64,000 nucleotides of DNA from DATAES01 sp963721305 (GTDB lineage Bacteria > Actinomycetota > Acidimicrobiia > Acidimicrobiales > JACDCH01), in the NCBI GenBank assembly GCA_963721305.1, contig CAVRIR010000003.1, forward strand, positions 372,001-436,000. Reading direction: 5' to 3'. The first letter of the stretch is position 1. Every line of letters begins with the position of its first letter. Shown in pieces: positions 52,144-59,562 of this stretch. The notes beneath the pieces were generated by a model. It did no database searches, had not been told where the DNA came from, and saw nothing but the letters and a program-made list of their open reading frames with translations. Position numbers and translations under genes: made by a program.

Positions 52144-52995
52144 GTGGGGGATCTCGGACGTGACACCGCAGTCGAACAGCTCGGCGACGGCCACTACCGC
52201 GCGTCGCTGAGCAAGGACTGGGAGATCTGGGGACCGATGGGCGGTTACGTCGCATCGATGGCGTTGCGCGCTGCGGGTGCCGAGTCGGCGTTCCCCCGCG
52301 CCGCGAGCTTCGCGTGCCACTACCTGTCCGTGGCCGCGTTCGAAGACGTCGATCTCACGGTCACGGAGCTGCGAAGGACCCGCGTCGCCTCGTCGTACCG
52401 GGTGGAGATGACGCAGGGCGACCGTCGCATCCTGGAAGCCACGGTGTGGGCGATCGACGACGACATCGACGGTCTGATCCACGACGACGCCGTCGCACCT
52501 GACGTCGACGGGCCCGAAGGGTTGCCCAACTTCGAGCAGCTGTTCGCCGAGGTCGAGGACGATCCCGGTCCGCCCTTCCCGTTCTGGCGGAACTTCGAGT
52601 CACGGCCGCTCGACTTCAGCTACGACTGGCCGCCCAAGGAGCCGTTGCCGCCGCGGTACAACCAGTGGAATCGCTTCCTCGAAGGCGACTTCACCGATCC
52701 GTGGGTCGACGCGTGCCGCGCGCTGGTGCTGGTCGACGTGCAGAGCTGGCCGGCGGCGAGCCGGCCGCACATGTGGAAGCAGCCGAACGTGTACGCGCCG
52801 AGCCTCGACCTGTACGTGGCGCTGCACCGGCCGCCGACGACCGAATGGTTGATGACCGACGGCCACTCGCCGGTCGGAGACGCCGGCCTGCTCGGCTGGC
52901 ACGGCCGACTGTGGTCATCGGACCGACAATTGGTCGCGAGCGGCGGCGGTCAGGCGCTGTGCCGCCCGATCCGCACGCCGACGCAGGTCAAGTAG
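52144..52995 (+). CDS. Thioesterase-family protein (double hotdog, TesB-like)
   Basis: A 283-residue protein with two hotdog folds of the acyl-CoA thioesterase (TesB-like) type. The N-terminal domain has the pattern WEIWGPMGGYVASMALRAAG and HYLSVAAFEDVDL; the C-terminal part has PSLDLYVALHRPP and LLGWHGRLWSSDRQLVASGG. It would hydrolyse acyl-CoA. The GTG start at 52144 is used. It sits tail-to-tail with the MaoC gene (13 bp), and both fit fatty-acyl metabolism. Confidence 0.85.
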   Translation: MGDLGRDTAVEQLGDGHYRASLSKDWEIWGPMGGYVASMALRAAGAESAFPRAASFACHYLSVAAFEDVDLTVTELRRTRVASSYRVEMTQGDRRILEATVWAIDDDIDGLIHDDAVAPDVDGPEGLPNFEQLFAEVEDDPGPPFPFWRNFESRPLDFSYDWPPKEPLPPRYNQWNRFLEGDFTDPWVDACRALVLVDVQSWPAASRPHMWKQPNVYAPSLDLYVALHRPPTTEWLMTDGHSPVGDAGLLGWHGRLWSSDRQLVASGGGQALCRPIRTPTQVK

Positions 52996-53008
52996 CCGTG
53001 CGCATCGA

Positions 53009-53470
53009 CTACGCGTAGTAGCGGTAGACGACCTGGGCGACGCAGCTCGGCTTGGGCGCGCCCTCGCACTCGAAGGTGAGCGTGAGCTTCACCTGCGCGC
53101 CGCCCGCGATCTCCTCGACCTCGTCGACGGTCGCGCCGCAGCGCACCTTCGCCCCGACTGGGACGGGCGCCGGGAACCGGACCTTCTCGCACCCGTAGTT
53201 GACGCCCATCGAGAAACCGTGGACGTCCCACATCTTCGGAAGGAAGTACGGCCCGAGCGAGAGCGTGAGGTAGCCGTGCGCGATCGGTCCGCCGAAGGGA
53301 CCGGACTTGGCCCGCTCGGGATCGACGTGGATCCACTGATGGTCGCCGGTGGCGTCGGCGAACGTGTTGACCTGCTGCTGGGTGACCTCGTGCCAGTCGC
53401 TGTAGCCGATGTGCTGGCCGACGAGGCTCGAGAGGCCGTCGACGCCGGTGACGGAAGGATGCTCGCTCAT
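53009..53470 (-). CDS. MaoC-family (R)-hydratase-like protein
   Basis: A 153-residue single-hotdog MaoC/NodN-type protein. The hydratase motif is seen in FADATGDHQWIHVD (Asp and His), followed by GPIAHGYLTLSLGPYFLP and GVNYGCEKVRFPAPVPVG, matching the actinobacterial MaoC-like dehydratases that act on enoyl-CoA. It lies 24 nt downstream of the small membrane protein gene on the same strand. Confidence 0.9.
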   Translation of the reverse strand: MSEHPSVTGVDGLSSLVGQHIGYSDWHEVTQQQVNTFADATGDHQWIHVDPERAKSGPFGGPIAHGYLTLSLGPYFLPKMWDVHGFSMGVNYGCEKVRFPAPVPVGAKVRCGATVDEVEEIAGGAQVKLTLTFECEGAPKPSCVAQVVYRYYA

Positions 53471-53494
53471 GGCGGCAGCCTTGCACCCGCCGGA

Positions 53495-53845
53495 CTACTT
53501 GAACCAGATGCGCTCGTACTCGCGTGACTGCGGGTGCAGGAGCAGCAGCACCAGCGCGATCTCGAACATCAACGAGATGATGTCGGTGCTGAACACGCGG
53601 TTGACGCCGTCGGTCGCGATGCGAACGACGAACGGCGCGAACGCCACGATCACGCCGAGCCCGTAGCCCCACTTCCGCTCGTTGGCGATGCCGTAGCCTG
53701 CCGGGATGCCGGCCACCTTGGCGAGCACCATGAACAGCGAGATCTCGCCGAAGATGATGGAAACCACCGCTTGCGCATAGAGCAAGAACACTGCGATCTG
53801 CAGGGTCTGGGGCTGCGACGGATCCAGCCACCGGCGGGTCTCCAT
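53495..53845 (-). CDS. Small hypothetical membrane protein (116 aa)
   Basis: A 116-residue protein with about three hydrophobic helices (QIAVFLLYAQAVVSIIFGEI, GYGLGVIVAFAPFVVRIA, ISLMFEIALVLLLLHP) and a basic end. No family recognised. Its ATG (53845) interlocks with the ATG of the divergent nucleotidyltransferase gene (53844): both starts share one CATG. Either transcript must therefore begin inside the other gene or be leaderless. The MaoC gene follows downstream. Confidence 0.75.
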   Translation of the reverse strand: METRRWLDPSQPQTLQIAVFLLYAQAVVSIIFGEISLFMVLAKVAGIPAGYGIANERKWGYGLGVIVAFAPFVVRIATDGVNRVFSTDIISLMFEIALVLLLLHPQSREYERIWFK

Positions 53846-54593
53846 GGGTGACAGTGTTGCAGGTGTCGTCCTCGCCGCCGGTACCGGAACGCGGTTACGG
53901 CCGCTGACCAAGCTGCTCCCGAAGGTCCTGTGCCCCCTCGGCGACCGCCCGTTGCTCGACCACGCCCTCGACCGGTTCGGCGGCGTCACGGGATCGGTCG
54001 CGGTCAACGTGCATGCCGGTCGTGACCTGGTCGAGGCCCATGTGGCCGGTCGGGCCCATCTGTCCTTCGAGGACGATCGACCGCTGGGCACCGCCGGCGC
54101 GCTCGGACGGCTGCGGGGCTGGATCGATGGCCGCCCGGTGGTCGTGGTGAACGGCGACACCTGGTGCCCGCAGGCCGTCGACGGGCTGCTCGACGGCTGG
54201 GACCGCAGATGCATCCGGGTGCTGGTCGCGGGCACGGACGAGTTCGGCGCCGGCGTTCCGGTGGCCGGCTCGTTGCTGCCATGGGACATCGTGGCCGAGA
54301 TCCCCGCAGAGCCGAGGGGACTGACGCCGATCTGGCTGCGCGCCGCTGACCAGGGCCGGGTGGAGACGCTGCGGCTCGCCGACGGCGTGCCGTTCGCGGA
54401 CTGCGGGACGCCGGCGAGGTATCTGGCGGCCAACCTGCGGTGGTCGGGCGGCGAGTCCGTCGTCGGCGCGGGCGCTCGCATCGAGGGCACGATCGAGCGC
54501 TGCGTCGTGTGGCCCGGCGCCGAGGTCCGCTCGAACGAGCACCTCGTCGAAGCCATCCGAGCCACCGACCGCCTGACCGTCCTGGTCCGCTGA
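53844..54593 (+). CDS. Sugar-phosphate nucleotidyltransferase-like protein
   Basis: A 249-residue NTP_transferase-fold protein. The nucleotide motif is VVLAAGTGTRLRPLTK with LPKVLCPLGDRPLLDHAL, and the metal-binding segment is VVVVNGDTWCPQ. A short C-terminal stretch (SVVGAGARIEGTIERCVVWPG) looks like two or three turns of a left-handed beta helix. It resembles mannose-1-phosphate guanylyltransferase or GlmU-type enzymes, but it is short and the sugar is unknown. Copy 6 of the palindromic element follows 27 nt after the stop. Confidence 0.85.
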   Translation: MGDSVAGVVLAAGTGTRLRPLTKLLPKVLCPLGDRPLLDHALDRFGGVTGSVAVNVHAGRDLVEAHVAGRAHLSFEDDRPLGTAGALGRLRGWIDGRPVVVVNGDTWCPQAVDGLLDGWDRRCIRVLVAGTDEFGAGVPVAGSLLPWDIVAEIPAEPRGLTPIWLRAADQGRVETLRLADGVPFADCGTPARYLAANLRWSGGESVVGAGARIEGTIERCVVWPGAEVRSNEHLVEAIRATDRLTVLVR

Positions 54594-54620
54594 CCCGCCG
54601 ACCCGCCGACCCGCCGGCTC

Positions 54621-54670
54621 GAATGTTGGATGGAAACGGGCGCTATGGCGCCCGTTTCTCCCCGGAGTTC
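54621..54670 (+). repeat. 50-bp palindromic 3'-end element, copy 6
   Basis: GAATGTTGGATGG ... CTCCCCGGAGTTC; the core at 54634-54657 reads GGGCGC-TATG-GCGCCC. The C-to-T change at 54644, compared with copies 1, 2, 4 and 5, creates the TAG stop of rlmN on the opposite strand. It lies 27 nt after the nucleotidyltransferase stop, same orientation. Confidence 0.9.
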
Positions 54671-55707
54671 ACAACGGGGGCAGCGGGGGCAATTGAGAGG
54701 TGGGTTTCTCGGAGCTGGCCGCACGCGGCGTCGATGTCGGTGCCGCGGGTGCGGCGGACGGTGACGTTCACGCCGAGCTCGACGAGGCGGTCGCGGAACC
54801 CACGGACGCCTGCCGGGGGCGTGCCGCGCGCCGGCCAGCCGGGCGTGGGATTCAACGGGATGAGGTTCACGTGCGCTCGCAACGGGCGGGCGTACGCGGC
54901 GAGCTCGGCCGCGTCGTGCCGCCGATCGTTCACTCCGTCGATCAACGCCCACTCGAAGGACAGGCGACGGTTCTTGGCGCGCAGGTAGTCGCGGCATGCG
55001 GCCGACAGCTCGGTCAGTGGGTAGCGCCTGTTCATCGGGATGAGCTCGCCGCGCAGCTCGTCGTTCGCGGCGTGCAATGACACCGCGAGGTTGACCGGCA
55101 GCCGTTCGGTGGCGAGGCGACGGATGCCGGGGACGATCCCGATCGTCGAGATCGTGAGATGGCGGGCGGACAACCCGAGGTCGCCGTGCATGCGCTCGAC
55201 CGCGGCCCACGTGTTGTCGTAGTTGGCGAGCGGTTCGCCCATGCCCATGAACACGATGTTGGACACGCGCCGCCCGGTGTCGCGGGCGCGCACCATCGAG
55301 CGCACGACCTGCTCGACGATCTCGCCGGTGGTGAGGTGGCGCTCGAAGCCCGCCTGACCGGTCGCGCAGAAACCGCAGCTCATCGCGCAACCGGCCTGGC
55401 TGGACACGCACACCGTGACGCGGTCGCGGTACGCCATGAGGACGGTCTCGATCGTGCGATCGTCGTGCAGCCGCCACAGGAACTTCACCGTGTCGCCACC
55501 GTCGCTGACTCGTTCGGTGACGTGCTCGAGCGAGGGCGGCAGGGCCGCGTCCAGTCGCTCGCGCAGCGACTTCGGCAGATCGGTCATCTTGTCCGGCGCG
55601 AGAAGGTGCTTGTACAGACCGTCGGACACCTGCCGAACGCGGTACGCGGGTTGGTCCGCGAGCAGCTCCTCGAGTGCGTCGGAACGAACCTCGTAGCGGA
55701 ACGGCAC
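54643..55707 (-). CDS. rlmN: Dual-specificity 23S rRNA/tRNA adenine C2 methyltransferase RlmN
   Basis: A 354-residue radical SAM enzyme that methylates A2503 of 23S rRNA and A37 of tRNAs. The cluster motif C-x3-C-x2-C is CAMSCGFC, with FMGMGEPLANYDNT, TISTIGIVPGI, LAVSLHAANDE and the catalytic C-terminal Cys in DIDAACGQLR. The last eight residues (NSGEKRAP) and the TAG stop are encoded by palindromic element copy 6. The start at 55707 is divergent from the VIT-family gene, 19 bp away. Confidence 0.95.
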   Translation of the reverse strand: MPFRYEVRSDALEELLADQPAYRVRQVSDGLYKHLLAPDKMTDLPKSLRERLDAALPPSLEHVTERVSDGGDTVKFLWRLHDDRTIETVLMAYRDRVTVCVSSQAGCAMSCGFCATGQAGFERHLTTGEIVEQVVRSMVRARDTGRRVSNIVFMGMGEPLANYDNTWAAVERMHGDLGLSARHLTISTIGIVPGIRRLATERLPVNLAVSLHAANDELRGELIPMNRRYPLTELSAACRDYLRAKNRRLSFEWALIDGVNDRRHDAAELAAYARPLRAHVNLIPLNPTPGWPARGTPPAGVRGFRDRLVELGVNVTVRRTRGTDIDAACGQLRETHLSIAPAAPVVNSGEKRAP

Positions 55708-55726
55708 GGCCCCTAGGCTACGAGCG

Positions 55727-56473
55727 ATGGCCGCAGCCGACCGCGACGCGAGCCCCTCGGAACGTGCGCAGCTCGCGCCTCGACCGGAGCATCATCATCG
55801 TGACGTCCGTAGCGGCAGCGCCCGCGCCGCGGTCTTCGGGGTCAGCGACGGCCTCGTCTCGAACGTCTCGCTGATCCTCGGCGTCGCCGGTGCCGACCCG
55901 GGTGCGGGCGTCGTGCGGCTCGCCGGCCTCGCCGGTCTGATCGCGGGCGCGGTGTCGATGGCCGCGGGCGAGTACGTGTCGATGAAGGCGCAGAACGAGT
56001 TGCTGCAACGAGAGCTCGACCTCGAACGGCGAGAGCTGCACCGCAATCCCCACGTCGAGACCGTCGAGCTCACGCAGATCTACCAGTCGCGTGGGATCGA
56101 CCCGGATCGCGCCCGCGAGCTCGCCGAGGACATCATGCGCGATCCCGATCTCGCCCTGGAGACGCACGCGCGCGAAGAGCTCGGCATCGATCCGAAGCAG
56201 CTCGGTTCGCCCGAAGGCGCGGCGGTGTCGTCGTTCGCCTCGTTCGCGATCGGCGCACTGGTGCCGTTGCTCCCGTGGTTCTTCGGCTCCGGCCCAGGCG
56301 CGGTCGCGGCGTCGGTCGTGCTCGGACTCGTCTCTTGCGCCATCGTCGGCGGGTTGCTGGCGCGCTTCACCGGTCGATCGGTTCTGTTCTCCGCGGGACG
56401 GCAGATGGCGATCGGCATCATCGCCGGCACCGTCACCTTCGTGGTCGGCGCGCTCGTTGGCGTCGGGGTCTGA
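55727..56473 (+). CDS. VIT1/CCC1-family iron/manganese transporter
   Basis: A 248-residue membrane protein of the VIT/CCC1 (DUF125) family. The first helix motif is AAVFGVSDGLVSNVSLILGVAG, the second GLIAGAVSMAAGEYVSMKAQ, followed by the cytoplasmic metal-binding helices (REELGIDPKQ is at their end) and three C-terminal helices. Homologues export or sequester Fe2+ or Mn2+. The His-rich N-terminus (PEHHHRDV) may assist metal binding. No adjacent metal regulator was seen. Confidence 0.88.
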   Translation: MAAADRDASPSERAQLAPRPEHHHRDVRSGSARAAVFGVSDGLVSNVSLILGVAGADPGAGVVRLAGLAGLIAGAVSMAAGEYVSMKAQNELLQRELDLERRELHRNPHVETVELTQIYQSRGIDPDRARELAEDIMRDPDLALETHAREELGIDPKQLGSPEGAAVSSFASFAIGALVPLLPWFFGSGPGAVAASVVLGLVSCAIVGGLLARFTGRSVLFSAGRQMAIGIIAGTVTFVVGALVGVGV

Positions 56474-56476
56474 CTC

Positions 56477-57181
56477 TTACGACCCCGCGCCGGCCAAAAG
56501 GCCCGCGAACGCACGATCGGTGTGGTCGATCTCGAACCCGATGCTCCGGTACAGCCGGACAGCAGGTTCGTTGGCCGCGTCGACGTAGAGCATCCCGCTC
56601 TCGATGCCGTGCGTGCGATGCATCCAATCGAGCCCCGACAGGGTGAGCGCGCGCCCGAGCCGGTGACCGCCGTAGTCGGGATCGACGGCGATCACGTAGA
56701 TCTCACCGACCAGCGGCGTCTCGTCGGCATGGATCTTCGTCCACACGAAACCGGCCAGCCGCCCCGTCTCGGGATCGTGGTGGAGCAGGAAACCTTCCGG
56801 ATCGAACCACGGCTCCGCCTCGCGCTGCTCGACGACCTCACGGGACCATCCGCCCTGCTCCGGATGGCTGGCGAACGCCCGGTTGTTGACGGTGACCCAG
56901 TCGTCCTCGTCGCGCCCCGGCTCGAACGCCCGGAGCGCGATCGGCGCGATCGCCTCGTCCACCGGTAGCGGCCGGCGCATCTGCAGCAGATCGCGCTCGA
57001 ACGCGAGCCCGTTCGCCTCCGCGGCACCGGTGTCGGCGGCGGCCGGATCGGTGACCCACCATCGGACCTCGCCCCCGCCGCGCGCCCGGATCGCCTGCAG
57101 CGCGCGTTCGAGCAGGTCACGGTGCGCGTAGGTCAGCCACGTGCGCGGGGCACGAGCGATCCGCAGCTCGTCGTCGCCCAC
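56477..57181 (-). CDS. mshD: Mycothiol synthase MshD (shortened N-terminal domain)
   Basis: GNAT acetyltransferase for the last mycothiol step (acetylation of Cys-GlcN-Ins). The diagnostic segment is VNNRAFASHPEQGGW, followed by FLLHHDPETGRLAGFVWTKIH, GEIYVIAVDPDYGGHRLGRAL and YVDAANEPAVRLYRSIGFE. With 234 residues it is about 60-70 shorter than typical MshD, lacking most of the degenerate first GNAT domain while keeping its end (LLQMRRPLP). Mycothiol is confined to Actinobacteria, so this gene supports the taxonomic placement. Confidence 0.87.
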   Translation of the reverse strand: MGDDELRIARAPRTWLTYAHRDLLERALQAIRARGGGEVRWWVTDPAAADTGAAEANGLAFERDLLQMRRPLPVDEAIAPIALRAFEPGRDEDDWVTVNNRAFASHPEQGGWSREVVEQREAEPWFDPEGFLLHHDPETGRLAGFVWTKIHADETPLVGEIYVIAVDPDYGGHRLGRALTLSGLDWMHRTHGIESGMLYVDAANEPAVRLYRSIGFEIDHTDRAFAGLLAGAGS

Positions 57182-57219
57182 GGCGCCGAAGGTAGTGCCG
57201 CCCCACTAGCTTCCCGGCG

Positions 57220-57876
57220 ATGGGCCGCCCTCGCTCGCCAGCCGGTCGGGCCAAGGAGACGATTCGCCTGCTCGCCGAGGAGTATCCGGGCACGGCGAAC
57301 GACCTGTGCGAGCTCGATCACGACGGGGCCTTCCAGCTGCTGTGCGCCACGATCCTCTCCGCGCAGACGACGGACGAGCGCGTCAATCAGGTGACACCAA
57401 CGCTGTTCGCGCGCTACCCGACACCCGACGCATTGGCGAGCGCGGACCCGAGCGACGTCGAGCAGATCGTCCAGTCAACCGGCTTCTACCGCAACAAGAC
57501 GAAGAGCCTGCTGGGGATGGCACAAGCACTCGTTGAACGATTCGACGGCGAGGTGCCGCGCCGCCTCGAGGACCTCGTCACCCTTCCGGGCGTGGGACGC
57601 AAGACCGGCAACGTGATTCGCAGTGTGGCGATGGACGAGCCCGGCTTGCCTGTGGACACGCACGTCGGGCGCCTCTCGATCCGCCTCGGATTGACTACAC
57701 AGACCGACCCGGTCAAGGTCGAACACGAGCTCAACGCCCTCGTTCCTGCTCGCGAGCGAGGCACGTTCAGCCTCCGTTTGATCCTCCACGGCCGGCGCGT
57801 ATGTGCAGCCCGGAAGCCCCGTTGCTCTGCCTGTGTACTTGCGGGATTCTGTCCATCGGCCGGGCTCGGAACATGA
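57220..57876 (+). CDS. nth: Endonuclease III Nth
   Basis: A 218-residue bifunctional DNA glycosylase/AP lyase for oxidised pyrimidines. Features are the HhH motif LPGVGRKTGNVI with catalytic Lys, VDTHVGRLSIRLGLT with catalytic Asp, and the C-terminal 4Fe-4S ligands C-x6-C-x2-C-x5-C (CAARKPRC, SAC, VLAGFC). The ATG at 57220 starts 38 bp from divergent mshD. A hairpin at 57981-58010 probably ends the transcript. Confidence 0.95.
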   Translation: MGRPRSPAGRAKETIRLLAEEYPGTANDLCELDHDGAFQLLCATILSAQTTDERVNQVTPTLFARYPTPDALASADPSDVEQIVQSTGFYRNKTKSLLGMAQALVERFDGEVPRRLEDLVTLPGVGRKTGNVIRSVAMDEPGLPVDTHVGRLSIRLGLTTQTDPVKVEHELNALVPARERGTFSLRLILHGRRVCAARKPRCSACVLAGFCPSAGLGT

Positions 57877-57980
57877 GAACTTCACCGTGCGTTCAAAGCT
57901 GCACCCGTTGTATGGTTCTCGTGACCAGGTTCCCGCCACCTGGTTCCCGCGACATCGGGATCCGCCGCCTGGTGTCGCCC

Positions 57981-58010
57981 GCGAAGGCTCCCGGAAACGG
58001 GAGCCTTCGC
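57981..58010. terminator. Perfect 13-bp stem with GAAA loop, probable bidirectional terminator
   Basis: GCGAAGGCTCCCG (57981-57993), loop GAAA, and the exact complement CGGGAGCCTTCGC (57998-58010). It lies in the gap between nth (+) and the small minus-strand gene at 58036-58224, so it can serve both. There is no long T-run, as is common in high-GC genomes. A weaker inverted repeat CCAGG/CCTGG sits at 57925-57943. Confidence 0.6.
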
Positions 58011-58035
58011 CACGTACGGACCTCGGTCGCGCCGA

Positions 58036-58224
58036 TCACTCGCGATCGACGACGCGCTGCAACCGTCTCGACGCGTGTTGCAGCGCGCGCTCGATTTCGT
58101 AGAGCTCACCGGCGACAGCGTCGTCCGGATCGCCGGCGCGGGCGTCCGCGAGCTGGGTGATGCGGCGCGTGAGATCGTCGAGGGTGCTGGCGATGGTCGA
58201 CAGTTGGGGACCGAGTCCGTCCAT
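58036..58224 (-). CDS. Small hypothetical coiled-coil protein (62 aa)
   Basis: ATG 58224 opens a 62-residue product with heptad-like helices (LSTIASTLDDLTRRITQLAD, then GELYEIERALQHASRRLQRV). No family was recognised. Its amphipathic, charged composition looks like real protein, whereas the frame upstream of the ATG is only antisense of hisD. It is divergent from hisD; about 50 bp between the two starts would hold both promoters. Confidence 0.55.
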   Translation of the reverse strand: MDGLGPQLSTIASTLDDLTRRITQLADARAGDPDDAVAGELYEIERALQHASRRLQRVVDRE

Positions 58225-58275
58225 GCGCCATTTTCTCCGGATCTGCCTCGGGTTGCAGCCCACTACCGTTTCAAT

Positions 58276-59562
58276 GTGCTCGATCGCGTGGACGTCCGTG
58301 GTGTGCGCGATCTGCGCGCCGTCCTGCCTCGACCCGCCGGCGGGGGCGACGACCCCGCCGTCGTGGAGGCCGTTCGACGCATCCTGGCCGACGTTCGTCA
58401 ACGCGGCGATGCCGCGGTGCGCGACTGCACGGAGCGCTTCGACGGGGTCCGTATCGACGAGCTCGCCGTACGCGAGGAGGAATGGAAGCGGGCGCTCGAC
58501 GCCATCCCCGCCGATGTCCGCGGCGCGCTCGAGCTCGCGGCGGCGAACGTGGCGGCGTTCGCACGGGCGGAGATGGCGCGCGACGTCATCTATGACAGCG
58601 ACGGACTGCGCGTTCGCACGGTGCGCCGCGCGGTCGACCGTGCCGGTTGCTACGTGCCAGGTGGTCGCGCCGTCTACCCGTCGACCGTGTTGATGACCGC
58701 GGTGTTCGCGAACGTGGCCGGGGTCGACGAGACCGTGGTGTGTGTTCCGCCGGATCGCGAAGGTCGCGTTCCCGATGCTGTCCTCGCTGCGTGCGCGATC
58801 GCGGGTGTCGATGCCGTGTACCGCATCGGTGGCGCACAGGCGGTCGCGGCGATGGCGTACGGCACCGAGTCGGTGCCTCCTGTCGACGTGATCGTCGGTC
58901 CCGGCAACCTGTACGTCGCGATCGCGAAGCGCGAGGTCGCGGGCGAGGGCCGGGTCGGAGTGCCGTCGGCGTTCGCCGGTCCCTCCGAGGTCGTCGTCGT
59001 CGCCGACGAGACCGTCGACCCAGATCTCGCCGCCATCGATCTGATCGTTCAGGCGGAACACGGTCCCGAGGGTCTTGCCTGGCTGCTCACCTGGTCCGAT
59101 GCAGTTGCCGACTCGATCACGTCCGCCATCGACACGATCACCGCCGACGCGCCACGCCGCGCCGAGATCGAGTCGACGCTCGACGCGAACGGACGATGCG
59201 TGCTCGTCGACGGGCCCGAGCAGGCCATGGCCGTCTCCAACCTGATCGCGCCCGAACACCTGCAGTTGCTCGTCGCCGATCCCGAAGCGTTGGTTCCGCT
59301 CGTACGTCACGCCGGCGCGGTGTTCTGCGGGCCGTGGGCGCCAGCGTCGATCGGGGACTACGTGGCCGGTCCGTCACATGTGCTCCCGACCCACGGCTCG
59401 GCGCGGTTCGCCGGCGCCCTCACTGCGGACGACTTCACCAAGCCCGTCCATGTGGTGGACGTGGACCGCCACGCGTTCGCCCGCCTCGGCCCCGCCGTGG
59501 TCGCGCTCGCCGAGACGGAAGGTCTCGACGCGCATGCCGAGTCGATCAGGCGCCGTCGGTGA
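58276..59562 (+). CDS. hisD: Histidinol dehydrogenase HisD
   Basis: Zinc enzyme of 428 residues that oxidises histidinol to histidine in two NAD-dependent steps. Family motifs include CYVPGGRAVYPSTVLMTAV, RIGGAQAVAAMAYGTE, VGPGNLYVAIAKR, AGPSEVVVVADE, DLIVQAEHGPEG and the C-terminal GDYVAGPSHVLPTHGSARF. GTG 58276 or GTG 58288 are the possible starts; the first gives VLDRVDVRG. It heads the his operon D-C-B-H-A-F, in which all genes overlap or nearly touch. Confidence 0.94.
   Translation: MLDRVDVRGVRDLRAVLPRPAGGGDDPAVVEAVRRILADVRQRGDAAVRDCTERFDGVRIDELAVREEEWKRALDAIPADVRGALELAAANVAAFARAEMARDVIYDSDGLRVRTVRRAVDRAGCYVPGGRAVYPSTVLMTAVFANVAGVDETVVCVPPDREGRVPDAVLAACAIAGVDAVYRIGGAQAVAAMAYGTESVPPVDVIVGPGNLYVAIAKREVAGEGRVGVPSAFAGPSEVVVVADETVDPDLAAIDLIVQAEHGPEGLAWLLTWSDAVADSITSAIDTITADAPRRAEIESTLDANGRCVLVDGPEQAMAVSNLIAPEHLQLLVADPEALVPLVRHAGAVFCGPWAPASIGDYVAGPSHVLPTHGSARFAGALTADDFTKPVHVVDVDRHAFARLGPAVVALAETEGLDAHAESIRRRR

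Noticed and set aside
23572..54670. The six palindromic copies as a CRISPR array or insertion sequences
   Set aside because: They are dispersed singly over 31 kb with no spacers, no cas genes, no transposase and no target-site duplications visible.
57877..58035. tRNA or small RNA gene in the nth downstream gap
   Set aside because: The 13-bp stem with a GAAA loop fits a terminator; no cloverleaf or TTCGA arm was found.
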